From NCBI RefSeq assembly GCF_003970925.1, contig NZ_RWJF01000001.1, positions 862,501-926,500 on the forward strand: DNA of 64,000 nucleotides, in the 5' to 3' direction. Every line of letters starts with the position of its first letter. Position 1 is the stretch's first letter. Position numbers and translations under genes: made by a program. Below are positions 7,670 through 16,159 of the stretch, in pieces. The DNA is from Sphingomonas ginkgonis. GTDB lineage: Bacteria; Pseudomonadota; Alphaproteobacteria; Sphingomonadales; Sphingomonadaceae. The notes under the pieces are model-generated. The model was given only the letters and a program-made list of their open reading frames with translations, had not been told where the DNA came from and ran no database searches.

Positions 7670-9529
7670 TTGTCTGTGACCGGCAGGAAGATGGCGGCGA
7701 AAGTCGGGGCGGGGATGACTCTTCGGGATGGGATGCGTGCCATCTTCCCCCGGGGCTACGTCGACCACAAGATCTATCGTGAGCGGCTGAAGGCTGCAGC
7801 CGAGGGTCGTGAACAACCGGTGAGGCTGCATGAGTCATGGCGCAATCCGCCCTGCTCGGCTGTTGACCTATTTGCGCTTGCTGGGTCGCTGCTCATGCGC
7901 AGCGGCGCCTACCATCATGTCAGCCCGGAGGTTCCTCCGCTCACGCCACGGTCGCTGACGGTTGCCGCTGCAGATCGTGACACCTGGGTACGAGCCGGTG
8001 CAGAATGGCGCGGAACTGGAGAGGAGGAACTACCACCGCCGCCCGAGGCGCTGCTGGCCGCGTGGCGCATTCTTCAACGGCACCTCGACGAGCCACTGTT
8101 CGTGCCGATCGGACCGGATACGAAGTACCCTTCCTGGTGGCGGGCTGCGCTCTCCCTCTTCTGCATCGCTGACGAAGCGGCGATGGACATAGGCTTCGAA
8201 GTCGCCGGGAAGAAATCGGCCCAAGCCGTTTATGTTGAGTTTCCTATCAGGCGCGCGATTGCGAGAGAGCGGATGGCGCCGCGCGGCGCTATTACCTTCT
8301 CGCGCGCCGACGCTGACCAGATTTGCATCCTGCCCAAGAGCCGTACGCCGAAGGTCGGCTGCACCATCCGGTCCTTGTCGCACCACCTTGCGCTGCTACC
8401 GGGCCGTGGAATGGCGCGAGCCTATTGGCGTTTGGCCCCGTCGCGGAGCGATCAGCAGGAGCCTGCCGCCGAGCGGCCGTTCAACGTCATGGTGGTGCCA
8501 ACTCCTTATTGCATCCGCGCATCGGCTTTCAGCGGTCACCCGGCCGCGGATGCGAGCTGGGGTTGGTTCGATGTCGAACCCCATTGGTGCGCCAAGAGCG
8601 ACTACGGGCAGCCGCTGGACGGATTCGGAACGTTCTTGGAGTTCATCGAGGCGCTGCTCGCTAGGGCCGAGGTGGACGTCGGCATTGTACATGCGCTTGT
8701 TCTTCCTGAGGTGGCGCTCGGCTCACAGGTTTTCCGGTTGCTGTGCGAGGCGCTGCAGAACAGGCCAGGTCTCGAGTTGCTGGTCTCAGGACTTTTCGAC
8801 CAGACGGTAGCAGGCAAAGCTGTGCGGAAGGGCAACTTCACCGGTATGGCGCGCTTCTTGCGCTCGCCTTCGGGAACACCAAGCTTCGACGTCTCCATTC
8901 GCGAAAAGCATCACCGTTGGCGCATCGAGAAGTCGCAGATCACTAACTATGCTCTGGGTTCGGCGCTCGACGTGAACCGTGGTTGGTGGGAGCGCATCGA
9001 TATCTTATCGCGCAGCCTTGACGTCATGGTCCTGCGCGGCGGCGCAACGGTGACCACCCTTATCTGCGAAGATCTGGCGCGGAGTGATCCGTGCCAAGAA
9101 CTCGTGCGCGGGATTGGACCCAATTTCGTAATCTCACTCCTGATGGACGGCCCCCAGATCGCATCACGTTGGCCAGCTCGCTATGCAACCGTGCTCGCCG
9201 AGGATCCAGGGTCATCGGTCCTGACCCTGTCCTCGCTTGGCCTGATCCAGCGGAGCAACGACACGGGCCGTTTCCTGCCGTCGCGGCAGATCGGCCTCTT
9301 CCAGGACGACACCGGCACGTTGACGGAGATCAACCTTGCCCCAGGCGCGCAGGCAATGTGCCTCACGCTCCAGCCAAGCCGGGTGCGGGAGCGAACGCTC
9401 GACGGGCGCCATGATGAGCACGGTGCAGAGTCGTGGAAATTGAGCGGCGTGGTCCCCGTAGGGATCGAGCATCCGAACGAGGACATCATGGCGGGTCGGT
9501 GGCCGATCCCGCCGCGATCGGGGGGCTAG
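7670..9529 (+). CDS. nitrilase-superfamily (carbon-nitrogen hydrolase-like) protein, 619 aa
   Basis: The TTG 7670 start is strongly supported by GGAGG at 7658-7662 with a 7-base spacer. The C-terminal half carries the nitrilase catalytic pattern: E347 in LVLPEVALG, K413 in REKHHRW, C466 in TTLICEDLAR, plus later strands typical of the alpha-beta-beta-alpha fold. The N-terminal 330 residues have no recognised domain. Ordinary nitrilases are about 300 aa, so this is a large two-part protein. Nitrilase domains are known as fusions in some defence-associated reverse transcriptases (DRT1/UG1); here there is no RT motif. Position beside a nuclease-helicase operon and an RM-like module suggests defence (inference). 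It could instead be an orphan amidase. Confidence 0.65.
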   Translation: MSVTGRKMAAKVGAGMTLRDGMRAIFPRGYVDHKIYRERLKAAAEGREQPVRLHESWRNPPCSAVDLFALAGSLLMRSGAYHHVSPEVPPLTPRSLTVAAADRDTWVRAGAEWRGTGEEELPPPPEALLAAWRILQRHLDEPLFVPIGPDTKYPSWWRAALSLFCIADEAAMDIGFEVAGKKSAQAVYVEFPIRRAIARERMAPRGAITFSRADADQICILPKSRTPKVGCTIRSLSHHLALLPGRGMARAYWRLAPSRSDQQEPAAERPFNVMVVPTPYCIRASAFSGHPAADASWGWFDVEPHWCAKSDYGQPLDGFGTFLEFIEALLARAEVDVGIVHALVLPEVALGSQVFRLLCEALQNRPGLELLVSGLFDQTVAGKAVRKGNFTGMARFLRSPSGTPSFDVSIREKHHRWRIEKSQITNYALGSALDVNRGWWERIDILSRSLDVMVLRGGATVTTLICEDLARSDPCQELVRGIGPNFVISLLMDGPQIASRWPARYATVLAEDPGSSVLTLSSLGLIQRSNDTGRFLPSRQIGLFQDDTGTLTEINLAPGAQAMCLTLQPSRVRERTLDGRHDEHGAESWKLSGVVPVGIEHPNEDIMAGRWPIPPRSGG

Positions 9530-9672
9530 TCCTCCTGGACCTCGCCCTCAAGGGCCACTTCATCGTCAGCCATGCGCTCGGCAAGCGCGATGGCAGCAGC
9601 CGACATCACGTCGCGCATGTCCTCAAGCGCCACATCGTTCTGCTCGAAGAAGCCGCTACCATATTCGAACAT
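9526..9672 (-). CDS. 48-aa acidic microprotein, convergent to the nitrilase gene
   Basis: A short frame on the minus strand: ATG 9672, stop TAG 9526-9528, overlapping the nitrilase stop by 4 bases. A good ribosome site (GAGGTG, 4 bases before the ATG) supports translation. The product starts MFEYGSGFFEQNDVALEDM and is helical and strongly acidic, with repeated Glu/Asp and a central DVMSAAAIALAERMADDE helix. It could be an anti-toxin-like, inhibitor or structural microprotein; the function is unknown. Confidence 0.5.
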   Translation of the reverse strand: MFEYGSGFFEQNDVALEDMRDVMSAAAIALAERMADDEVALEGEVQED

Positions 9673-9830
9673 CGTTCACCTCTGACACCCCGATAGCACG
9701 GACGGGCTTAACCGCGAGTGGAGAAAATCGTTTCCGAGGCCAATATAGGCTGTCGAACCGCTCTCCTAAAGCAGGGAGCTGCAATAATTCTTCGTTGCGA
9801 TACCAAGGCCTTACGGGCAACGCTCAACAA

Positions 9831-9880
9831 GTCCGATAAAATGCGATAGACAAGTCCTATAAGCTCCTATAGCTATAGGA
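9831..9880. promoter_or_regulatory. palindromic operator/promoter of the four-gene operon
   Basis: A perfect 16-base palindrome, TCCTATAGCTATAGGA, occupies 9865-9880 and abuts the ATG at 9882. A direct copy of its half-site (TCCTATAA) lies at 9855-9862 and a weaker one (GTCCGATA) at 9831. TATAAG at 9858-9863 could be a -10 box. No Shine-Dalgarno fits between the palindrome and the ATG, so the transcript may be leaderless. A DNA-binding protein sitting here would block initiation, implying tight repression. The remaining 150 bases back to 9673 show no gene. Confidence 0.6.
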
Positions 9881-9881
9881 C

Positions 9882-10643
9882 ATGGACATCGCTCACGATC
9901 TCGACCGGCTCAGGGATGAAGAAGCAGAGCTGGAATTACAGCTGGCGGCTCTCAGGGCCAAGCGGGTCGCGCTGGAGAAGCGGGTCCGGCCAGCTCGGCA
10001 GGAATCGACCCGTCCGATCCGCGATTTGGTAGCCGACATGCTCGACGAGGCCGCCACCCCACTCAACTCGCTCATGCTGGCTGGCATCATTCGACCGCTC
10101 CACGGCCGGACCGTACCCGCGACCCGGTTCGGAACGCTTTCCAACGATGAGGCCAAATCCTACGATTCCTCCCGGGTTCGTCCCGTCTACCTCTGCCATT
10201 GTCTGACGCACGACCAAGGGCGAGCAGTGAAGCGTTTCTGGGCCCGGTCCGACTGGCCGCTTGCGGATCGCATCGTGGGTCCGATGAGTGGCCGGATCCT
10301 TTTCCTCCGGGGTGCGGCTTGGGCGATCGATCTCGCGCGACGGGTGGAAGCCGGAGAACTTATTGCGGAACAGCCGGAAGTTCTGCAGTACGTAGCCGCT
10401 GACCAGGCGCGCGATGCCGGCCTTTCGGTACGGCGCGGCGAGTTTCCGTACGACGAGTGGCTTAAAGCCATCTCCGGTGCACTCGACCGCCACTCGGATC
10501 ACGATCGCGTCCTGCGCGAAAAGGCGGCTCTTGAGCTCGCCGCCCGCCTCAATGACCGAGAACTCCTGTTTGGGTCACGCAACGGCCTCGTGTCTCTGCC
10601 GGGGTCTTCGCCCTCCTGGAGGAGTGCGATCGATGAGCGTTAA
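9882..10643 (+). CDS. coiled-coil protein of unknown function, first gene of nuclease-helicase operon
   Basis: 253 aa. Residues 1-45 form a coiled coil (DRLRDEEAELELQLAALRAK). Residues 45-90 look like a winged-helix segment (IRDLVADMLDEAATPLNSLM). The rest is mixed alpha/beta with VYLCHCLTHDQGRAVKRFW in the middle. No catalytic motif is recognised. It starts directly after a 16-base palindrome, consistent with an autoregulatory DNA-binding role (inference). It overlaps the downstream nuclease gene by 11 bases. It may be a DNA-binding sensor or regulator for the system. Confidence 0.75.
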   Translation: MDIAHDLDRLRDEEAELELQLAALRAKRVALEKRVRPARQESTRPIRDLVADMLDEAATPLNSLMLAGIIRPLHGRTVPATRFGTLSNDEAKSYDSSRVRPVYLCHCLTHDQGRAVKRFWARSDWPLADRIVGPMSGRILFLRGAAWAIDLARRVEAGELIAEQPEVLQYVAADQARDAGLSVRRGEFPYDEWLKAISGALDRHSDHDRVLREKAALELAARLNDRELLFGSRNGLVSLPGSSPSWRSAIDER

Positions 10644-11682
10644 GGGAAGCACGGCACTGGTTCGCCTCGCGGGTAACCCTGAGTGCGAAATCCTCGGCGC
10701 GATGGTGCTGCAGGAAGGTTCGGAGAAGCGCTTCTACGAACGGGTCGTAGGCCAGCCCTACGACCGCGAATTTGGCGAGCGTCAGTCGTCAAAGCGGCGT
10801 GGTGCCCAGTTCGAGCGCAACGCCTTCGCTGGAGATGCCCGCCTGCTCCGCGAGGCTTTCGCAAACCAGGTGGGTACCACCGCCGACCGGGTGATGGTGC
10901 GCAACCTGATGGATGATCATCCGGGCTCGAAAGACGACGCCCGGATCGCGCGGCTGCGCATCACCCGTGATATCCTCGCCGATCGGCTGGCCGGTCGGAC
11001 GGCACCTGACATCATCGTCCAGCCGCAATTGCTCCTCCCCACTCGGCCGGGTCCAAAGCCCTATTTCTTCATCGCACCCGACCTCCTCGTCTGGACGCCG
11101 GAGAGTGGCACCTATCTCCCGGGCGACCTCAAATCGTTCATCGTGCGAGAGAACGAGGTTTCGGCCGGCGACCTCGCTCGGGTCCGCCTGCAGCTCGGAG
11201 CCCAGAACCTAGCGCTGCGCCACGAATATCACCGTCTTGACGAGACGGTGATCGTTGCGCCGCTGGGCATGCTCGTCTTCTCCAAACCGAACGGACTCGC
11301 TCCTCATGCTCCCCGGGTTGAGGACATCGGCGGCGCCATTGAGGCCGTCCAGATCGGTATTCGGGCGTTCCTGCGCCATCGGCAGCGGGTCGACGAGCTC
11401 CGGGCAGGGGCCGAGCCCTACACTGTTGTCGGCGACCTCCAGCCCAGTTTCAAAGATTCGTGCCTGGCTAGCTGCGTCATGGCTCAGTGGTGCCGCCAGC
11501 GCGTCGCCGGCACCGCGGCCGACATGGGCGACGTCGCCGGCAGGATGCTGGGCGGAGCCACGATTGATCACCTGCTAGCCCTCATGACGGGCGCGGCGGC
11601 ACCCATCGACGAACAGCAGCGCATCATCGCCACCGAGCTCCGCGCACTAGGCGGTCGCGATGCAATCGGGAGGGCAGCATGA
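10633..11682 (+). CDS. RecB/Cas4-like PD-(D/E)XK nuclease with probable Fe-S cysteines
   Basis: 349 aa from ATG 10633, which has GGAGGAG upstream; an in-frame extension to 10414 overlaps the previous gene and is rejected. Nuclease core: GAQFE near residues 57-61, D150 in FIAPDLLVW, D165-x-K167 in YLPGDLKSF, then QLGAQ (187-191), the order seen in RecB-family nucleases. C18 with C277, C281 and C287 (CX3CX5C) match the layout of Fe-S cluster nucleases such as Cas4, AddB and Dna2. Predicted to cut or resect DNA together with the helicase encoded two genes downstream. It overlaps the next gene by ATGA. No CRISPR or cas genes are nearby, so it is not an adaptation Cas4. Confidence 0.75.
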   Translation: MSVKGSTALVRLAGNPECEILGAMVLQEGSEKRFYERVVGQPYDREFGERQSSKRRGAQFERNAFAGDARLLREAFANQVGTTADRVMVRNLMDDHPGSKDDARIARLRITRDILADRLAGRTAPDIIVQPQLLLPTRPGPKPYFFIAPDLLVWTPESGTYLPGDLKSFIVRENEVSAGDLARVRLQLGAQNLALRHEYHRLDETVIVAPLGMLVFSKPNGLAPHAPRVEDIGGAIEAVQIGIRAFLRHRQRVDELRAGAEPYTVVGDLQPSFKDSCLASCVMAQWCRQRVAGTAADMGDVAGRMLGGATIDHLLALMTGAAAPIDEQQRIIATELRALGGRDAIGRAA

Positions 11683-13079
11683 ACGGGTTCGAAGATAGTC
11701 TCCACCGGGTGCTGGCACGCAGCCGACGTCAGGCGATTTCGGCCCGGACGTCCAGCCGGCTCTCGCCCGATCCTGACGTCACCATCGGTGTCGCGACAAT
11801 CAAAATTGTCACTGAGGAGCACATCCAGGCCCTTGCGTTCGGTTCCCTGGACCAGGAGCCAACCATCGTCGTCCGCCTGGATCCGATTGGTCGAGACGTC
11901 AGCGATCTGCTGCCTTTCGCGCGCTTCCTTGACGAAAACGTCACCCGAGCGATGAGCGCCGGGGCGCCGCTGCGGGTCTGGATCCCGCATGCTATCACGC
12001 TTGAGGCACTTGACGTGCTTGGGCACCGCTACTGGCGCAACAGGACCGCTCAGCACGAGATCGTGCGAATGGGTGAACTGTGCCGTGTGATCGCGCATGA
12101 GGCGACCATTCCGGGCCAGCAATTGGTCGCGGACGCAACCGCCCTGCTGCAAGACCACGTGGTCACCGGAATGTCTCCAATTGAGGAGGGGCACCTCGAT
12201 GCGATCCTTGCCTGGTTCGATCCTTCCGTGCCGGATCCCCTAGTGGAGTCGCGCGAGCGAGTAAGGCTGCCCGCGTCAGGCATCCTACCCAACACGCCCG
12301 ATCATCCAGAGGACGATCGAATCGATCGACTGCGCAAGGAAGCGAAAGCGGCGAGGGGATCGCGTCGAGCCCGCCTTGAGGCGCAGATCGCCGCCATCCT
12401 CAGGCATTGGGTGCGTCGCGAGTGGCAATTACTGGTCGAGGGCCGACAAGCTTTCCTCGGCCTAGGGTTGCCCTCCTCCGGATTAGATGAATTGGTCGCG
12501 GACTCGAGCAAGCGGGTCGGCGATGCGCTGGCCAATGGCTTTTATCCGGCTCGCCAGCCGCACCGCTTGGCGGCCGAGCTGGGAACGATGGAGGCTGGTG
12601 AAGAGAAGGCTACGTTCGCGGCACTCGAGAACGATCCGATGCTTCGGCAACAGGCGATTCGGGCAGGCGGTGTAGTCGCCGGAGAGGTCGGTGCGGTTCG
12701 CCAGCCGCGGCCTGGTTACAACCCATGCTCGATCGATATCCACTCACAGCAGGGTGTGAACCGGCTCCGCCAGGACGACAAAGTCCGCATCCTCGGCACC
12801 AATGTCACCGGCGTGGTCCGGGGGCTGTCCTCGATTCCAGGAGGGGTTAGGATCGACCTCGAGATCAAGACCGGAGTGAGGACTCGTCACGTCCTCACAA
12901 CCGGCGCACCAGTGGAACTCGTCCGTGCCCCGTTCGCGTTCGTAAATTACCGCGCACTGAGCGCGGTCGCAGCGCAGCAGCCATGGGTCTTTTACAGTTC
13001 GGCGCCGCCGGTCCTTTCCGCCCGGACACCTCCAGTTATTTCAGCACTTGCCGCCGCGCAGGCCATGAGGCGCCCGTGA
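11679..13079 (+). CDS. unknown 466-aa protein of the nuclease-helicase operon
   Basis: The ATGA overlap with the nuclease gene fixes the start. The N-terminal part (to about residue 200) is alpha/beta with TIKIVTEEHIQALAFGS and LRVWIPHAITLEALDVLG. The middle is helical and basic (DRIDRLRKEAKAARGSRRA, AAILRHWVRREWQLLVEG). The C-terminal 100 residues are beta-rich (DDKVRILGTNVTGVVRG), reminiscent of an SH3-like or KOW barrel. No catalytic motif is recognised. It is sandwiched between a DNA nuclease and a helicase with 4-base overlaps on both sides, so it is likely a stoichiometric subunit of the same complex (inference). Confidence 0.75.
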   Translation: MNGFEDSLHRVLARSRRQAISARTSSRLSPDPDVTIGVATIKIVTEEHIQALAFGSLDQEPTIVVRLDPIGRDVSDLLPFARFLDENVTRAMSAGAPLRVWIPHAITLEALDVLGHRYWRNRTAQHEIVRMGELCRVIAHEATIPGQQLVADATALLQDHVVTGMSPIEEGHLDAILAWFDPSVPDPLVESRERVRLPASGILPNTPDHPEDDRIDRLRKEAKAARGSRRARLEAQIAAILRHWVRREWQLLVEGRQAFLGLGLPSSGLDELVADSSKRVGDALANGFYPARQPHRLAAELGTMEAGEEKATFAALENDPMLRQQAIRAGGVVAGEVGAVRQPRPGYNPCSIDIHSQQGVNRLRQDDKVRILGTNVTGVVRGLSSIPGGVRIDLEIKTGVRTRHVLTTGAPVELVRAPFAFVNYRALSAVAAQQPWVFYSSAPPVLSARTPPVISALAAAQAMRRP

Positions 13080-14416
13080 CCGTCGCACTCCAGCAAGCTC
13101 TCGACCAGGCCGACCGGGTCATCGACGAAGCCGTCAGGGAAGCCCTGTTCGGCACCGCGCCCTTGTCGATCACGAAATCGCCACCGGGCGCGGGCAAGAC
13201 CTTCCTGGTCGAATGTGCCGGGGCAGTGGCCGTCGGTGCTCCTTCGATGCGCGTGGTAGTGGTCACGCCGGGTGTAAGCCAGCTCTACGACATCGCACGA
13301 CGCTTCATCGAGTACCAGCTTCCCCGCCTCCAGCTTGCTCATGCCACGCACCGAGTTCTGCCAGCGGACCTCGTCGGCCAGATCAACGCGTTCAATGGGT
13401 GGGACACGGCGCTTAACCTCGGGCCCGGGATCGTGCTTACGAATGCCCATCTCCTCGCGTCCCATCTCCATCGTTTAGGACCCGGCAGCTTCGACCTAAT
13501 GATTGTGGACGAGGCCTATCAGCTGTCGGCGTCAGATTTCCTGCCGATCGCCCATCTTGCGACACGGGTGCTGATGGTCGGTGATCCTGGCCAACTCGAG
13601 CCGGTCAGCTCGGCCGACACGACCAATCTTGAGGCGGGCGAGCATAAAATTCATTGGTCGGCGCCCGCTTACATCCTCGATCGCTTCCCAAACACGCCGG
13701 TGCACGGCCTGCCGGTCACCCGCCGCCTGCTTCCCGACACCGCAGCATTGGTCCAAGCTTCCTTCTATCCGGACCTACCTTTCGAATCGGTTGTGGATCG
13801 GGGCGATCGAACCCTCCGGTTCGGCGTTCCTGGCCTGGAACGGGGCATCGACGACGCGCTCGACGCTATCGCCGAGGGGCAGAGCCTGGTCGCGATAACG
13901 CTTCCGGGCGCGCCGCCACCCCACGAAGAGGCAGACCGAGAGGTAGCGCGCGTCATGGCCCGGTTGGCCGATCGCATCCTGACACGGCAAGCTGAATGGG
14001 TCGGGCGCGGCATTCTGGCCGAAGAGGACATCGGGTGCATCGATCCCCATGTGATCGCTGGCGGCGCCATTAGCGACGAACTGCGGCAACGCGGACGCGG
14101 CGGCATCCGGGTCGATACGGTAGAGCGCTGGCAGGGGTTGCAGTTGCCAATTGCAATAGTCCGACACCCCCTCTCAAGGGTCGGAACGCCCACCGCTTTC
14201 GATCTTCAGGCGGGGCGTTGGTGTGTTTCCCTGTCACGTCATCAGATCGGGTGCATCGTAGTCGGGCGAGAATCGGTGACGGGCGTCGTCGATGAGTATG
14301 TGCACGGCTGCGATACGGTTGCGGCCGGAGCGCGTGACAGCACCTGGGCGGGGTTCGAAGCCCACCGCACCATTTGGAACGCGCTCCTGGCAATGGGTCG
14401 CGTCTACCGAATCTGA
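13076..14416 (+). CDS. SF1 superfamily helicase, last gene of the operon
   Basis: 446 aa. The GTG at 13076 overlaps the upstream stop as GTGA and is preferred over an ATG 93 bases earlier inside the previous gene. Motifs in order: Walker A SPPGAGKTFLV (residues 35-45), Walker B LMIVDEAYQL, motif III VGDPGQLEPV, motif V VDTVERWQGLQ and motif VI VSLSRHQIGCIVVG. These match the UPF1/Dna2-like SF1B group. At under 450 aa it is compact, lacking large 1B/2B insertions. With the RecB-like nuclease it forms a helicase-nuclease pair, as in Dna2, AddAB and several defence systems. It ends 12 bases from the convergent vsr stop. Confidence 0.85.
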   Translation: MTVALQQALDQADRVIDEAVREALFGTAPLSITKSPPGAGKTFLVECAGAVAVGAPSMRVVVVTPGVSQLYDIARRFIEYQLPRLQLAHATHRVLPADLVGQINAFNGWDTALNLGPGIVLTNAHLLASHLHRLGPGSFDLMIVDEAYQLSASDFLPIAHLATRVLMVGDPGQLEPVSSADTTNLEAGEHKIHWSAPAYILDRFPNTPVHGLPVTRRLLPDTAALVQASFYPDLPFESVVDRGDRTLRFGVPGLERGIDDALDAIAEGQSLVAITLPGAPPPHEEADREVARVMARLADRILTRQAEWVGRGILAEEDIGCIDPHVIAGGAISDELRQRGRGGIRVDTVERWQGLQLPIAIVRHPLSRVGTPTAFDLQAGRWCVSLSRHQIGCIVVGRESVTGVVDEYVHGCDTVAAGARDSTWAGFEAHRTIWNALLAMGRVYRI

Positions 14417-14427
14417 CCCGTCTTTCC

Positions 14428-14883
14428 TTAAGTGGCTTGGCCGGTGTCGGGTCGTATGGTGGCTAAGTGCTGCGGGGTCGAAGTTGCGCGCACCACTTGC
14501 TCGATCCGGTCAGCGGCGTCGCCAAGATCGTCGTGTTCCCATACACGCACAACCAACCAGCCGGCGGCCGCGAGCCTTGCATCGGTGTCACGGTCCCGAG
14601 CGACGTTGGCATCGATCTTCTCCCGCCACCAAGCGGCATTGTTCCGAGGCTTCGTACCGTGGACGGGGCAGCCGTGCCAGAAACACCCGTCCAGGAACAC
14701 GGCAATTCTGCGCCGTGGAAAGGCGATGTCCGCAGTGCGTCGCGACCCCTCAAGAAGGCGTTGATGGACGCGATATCGCAGACCCCGACGATGGAGCTCG
14801 GAGCGGAGGGCGAGTTCTCGTGCGTTGTCCCGTTGCCGAGTCCGGGCCATTCGGCGACTGGTACTCGGATCTACCGCTTCCAT
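14428..14883 (-). CDS. vsr: very short patch repair endonuclease (Vsr)
   Basis: 151 aa from ATG 14883, 4 bases after the methyltransferase stop; in-frame ATGs at 14913 and 14964 would overlap that gene. Vsr nicks T:G mismatches produced by deamination of 5-methylcytosine. Seen: D52 in TADIAFP (the catalytic Asp position), GCFWHGCPVH (residues 66-75, matching GCFWHHHHC of E. coli Vsr), WWREKIDANVARDRD, then WLVVRVWEHD. Length is normal for the family. The pairing with a cytosine methyltransferase is the usual dcm-vsr arrangement. Confidence 0.93.
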   Translation of the reverse strand: MEAVDPSTSRRMARTRQRDNARELALRSELHRRGLRYRVHQRLLEGSRRTADIAFPRRRIAVFLDGCFWHGCPVHGTKPRNNAAWWREKIDANVARDRDTDARLAAAGWLVVRVWEHDDLGDAADRIEQVVRATSTPQHLATIRPDTGQAT

Positions 14884-14887
14884 TTGG

Positions 14888-16159
14888 TCAGGGCCGACCG
14901 AAGGCGTTAACATGGTCTTGCAAGTCGGAGCGGAACTTCGGATCGTAGCGGAGCGAACTAGCAACCAGGCGTGACAAGAAACCCGCGGCGGCTTTGCGCG
15001 AGAGAAGGGTGGGCCGCTGTCGTAGGAAGGACGCGAGGTGCTGGCGTGGCCGGCTCACTGGCCACTCCGAAGCGAGAGAACGCCCCCTCCTTCCGCCATG
15101 CCCCCAACCGGCCCCCGGCCAACTCCCTTCACTCGGGAGATCGCCGGCGTCCTGCTCTACGAAGTGGCTCCGTTCGGCCGTGAGCCGGGTTGCAATCCAT
15201 TCGGCCATCGGAACGCTCACCGCATTGCCCACCATCCGCCATCGTCTACGGGCTGCGCGCGGATCGAAGTCCATGAGATCGGTCCAACCCGGCTCGAAGC
15301 CCTGCAGGCGTTCGGCGTCCTCAATGGAGGGCGTGGCAATTGTACCTGTTCGGGGGAACCAGATAGCGGGCGGCGAAGGGATGTGGAGTGCCGACCCGCC
15401 CTTCAGGGGCGGCACGGCGTCTATGGCCCACCCCAGACCGGTGTTTCCCTCGGTCCAGTAGAACCCGCACGCGTGGTTTCCGCGTTTGAAGGGCGCAGGA
15501 GGTCCTTCATCGACTCCTAGGAGCACGGGTCGTGGATCGTGCGCTTTCGACGCAAGCACAACTACGCGGCGTCGGCGCTGCGGCAGCCCGAAAGATCGTG
15601 CGTCGATCGTTCGATACGCCCAAGAGAGCCCCATCGATTCAAACTCCTGTGCAAGCAAACGAATTGCTCGCCCTCGATCGAGGCTCAGCATGAAAGGTAC
15701 GTTCTCGAGCACGATCCACTGCGGAGTGACTGCTTTCTTGCGCAGCAGATCGAAGACCGAGCCGATGAGTCCTGAATTGGGGCCGGAGATTCCGACGCGG
15801 CGTCCGACCTGGCTAAGATCCTGGCAGGGGAAGCCCGCTGTCAGGACGTCGCAATCGGGCAGAGCGCTGAGGGCACGCACGTCTTCGGAGATCTCAGCGT
15901 CTGCGAAGCGCCGAGAAAGGACATGCCTTGCTGCGGGATCGAATTCGCACAGCATCGAACTGGAATGCCCTGCTCGGCGAAAACCCTCCTCAAGACCCCC
16001 GACCCCGGCGAACATGCCGGCGACTCGAAAACCGCAAGTCGTTGACGCCGGCATGGGATCGCGCCGATCCACTCTTAGCGGCTTACTGTCGATGACTTTG
16101 AGCGAGGGACGGGGTGCAATCACTGTCTGAAGTTGATGCGGGCTCTGAAGCGGAGTCAC
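14888..16159 (-). CDS. DNA (cytosine-5) methyltransferase
   Basis: 423 aa. All key m5C motifs are present in order: FAGVGGLEEGF (I), GFPCQDLS (IV, catalytic C112), LENV (VI), QRRRRVV (VIII) and GNAVSVPMAEWIA (X). The GTG 16159 start overlaps the regulator stop as GTGA; an internal ATG at residue 36 is the alternative. The target-recognition region (about 210-300) is short and its specificity cannot be read. No cognate restriction endonuclease is evident next to it. It may protect against self-cleavage by an unrecognised nuclease, or act with Vsr alone as in E. coli Dcm. Confidence 0.93.
   Translation of the reverse strand: MTPLQSPHQLQTVIAPRPSLKVIDSKPLRVDRRDPMPASTTCGFRVAGMFAGVGGLEEGFRRAGHSSSMLCEFDPAARHVLSRRFADAEISEDVRALSALPDCDVLTAGFPCQDLSQVGRRVGISGPNSGLIGSVFDLLRKKAVTPQWIVLENVPFMLSLDRGRAIRLLAQEFESMGLSWAYRTIDARSFGLPQRRRRVVVLASKAHDPRPVLLGVDEGPPAPFKRGNHACGFYWTEGNTGLGWAIDAVPPLKGGSALHIPSPPAIWFPRTGTIATPSIEDAERLQGFEPGWTDLMDFDPRAARRRWRMVGNAVSVPMAEWIATRLTAERSHFVEQDAGDLPSEGSWPGAGWGHGGRRGRSLASEWPVSRPRQHLASFLRQRPTLLSRKAAAGFLSRLVASSLRYDPKFRSDLQDHVNAFGRP

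Noticed and set aside
10414..10632. 73-codon N-terminal extension of the RecB-like nuclease
   Set aside because: It overlaps the upstream gene out of frame; ATG 10633 has a strong GGAGGAG site.
10633..11682. CRISPR adaptation Cas4
   Set aside because: No repeats, cas1 or cas2 anywhere in the window; the nuclease is operonic with a helicase.
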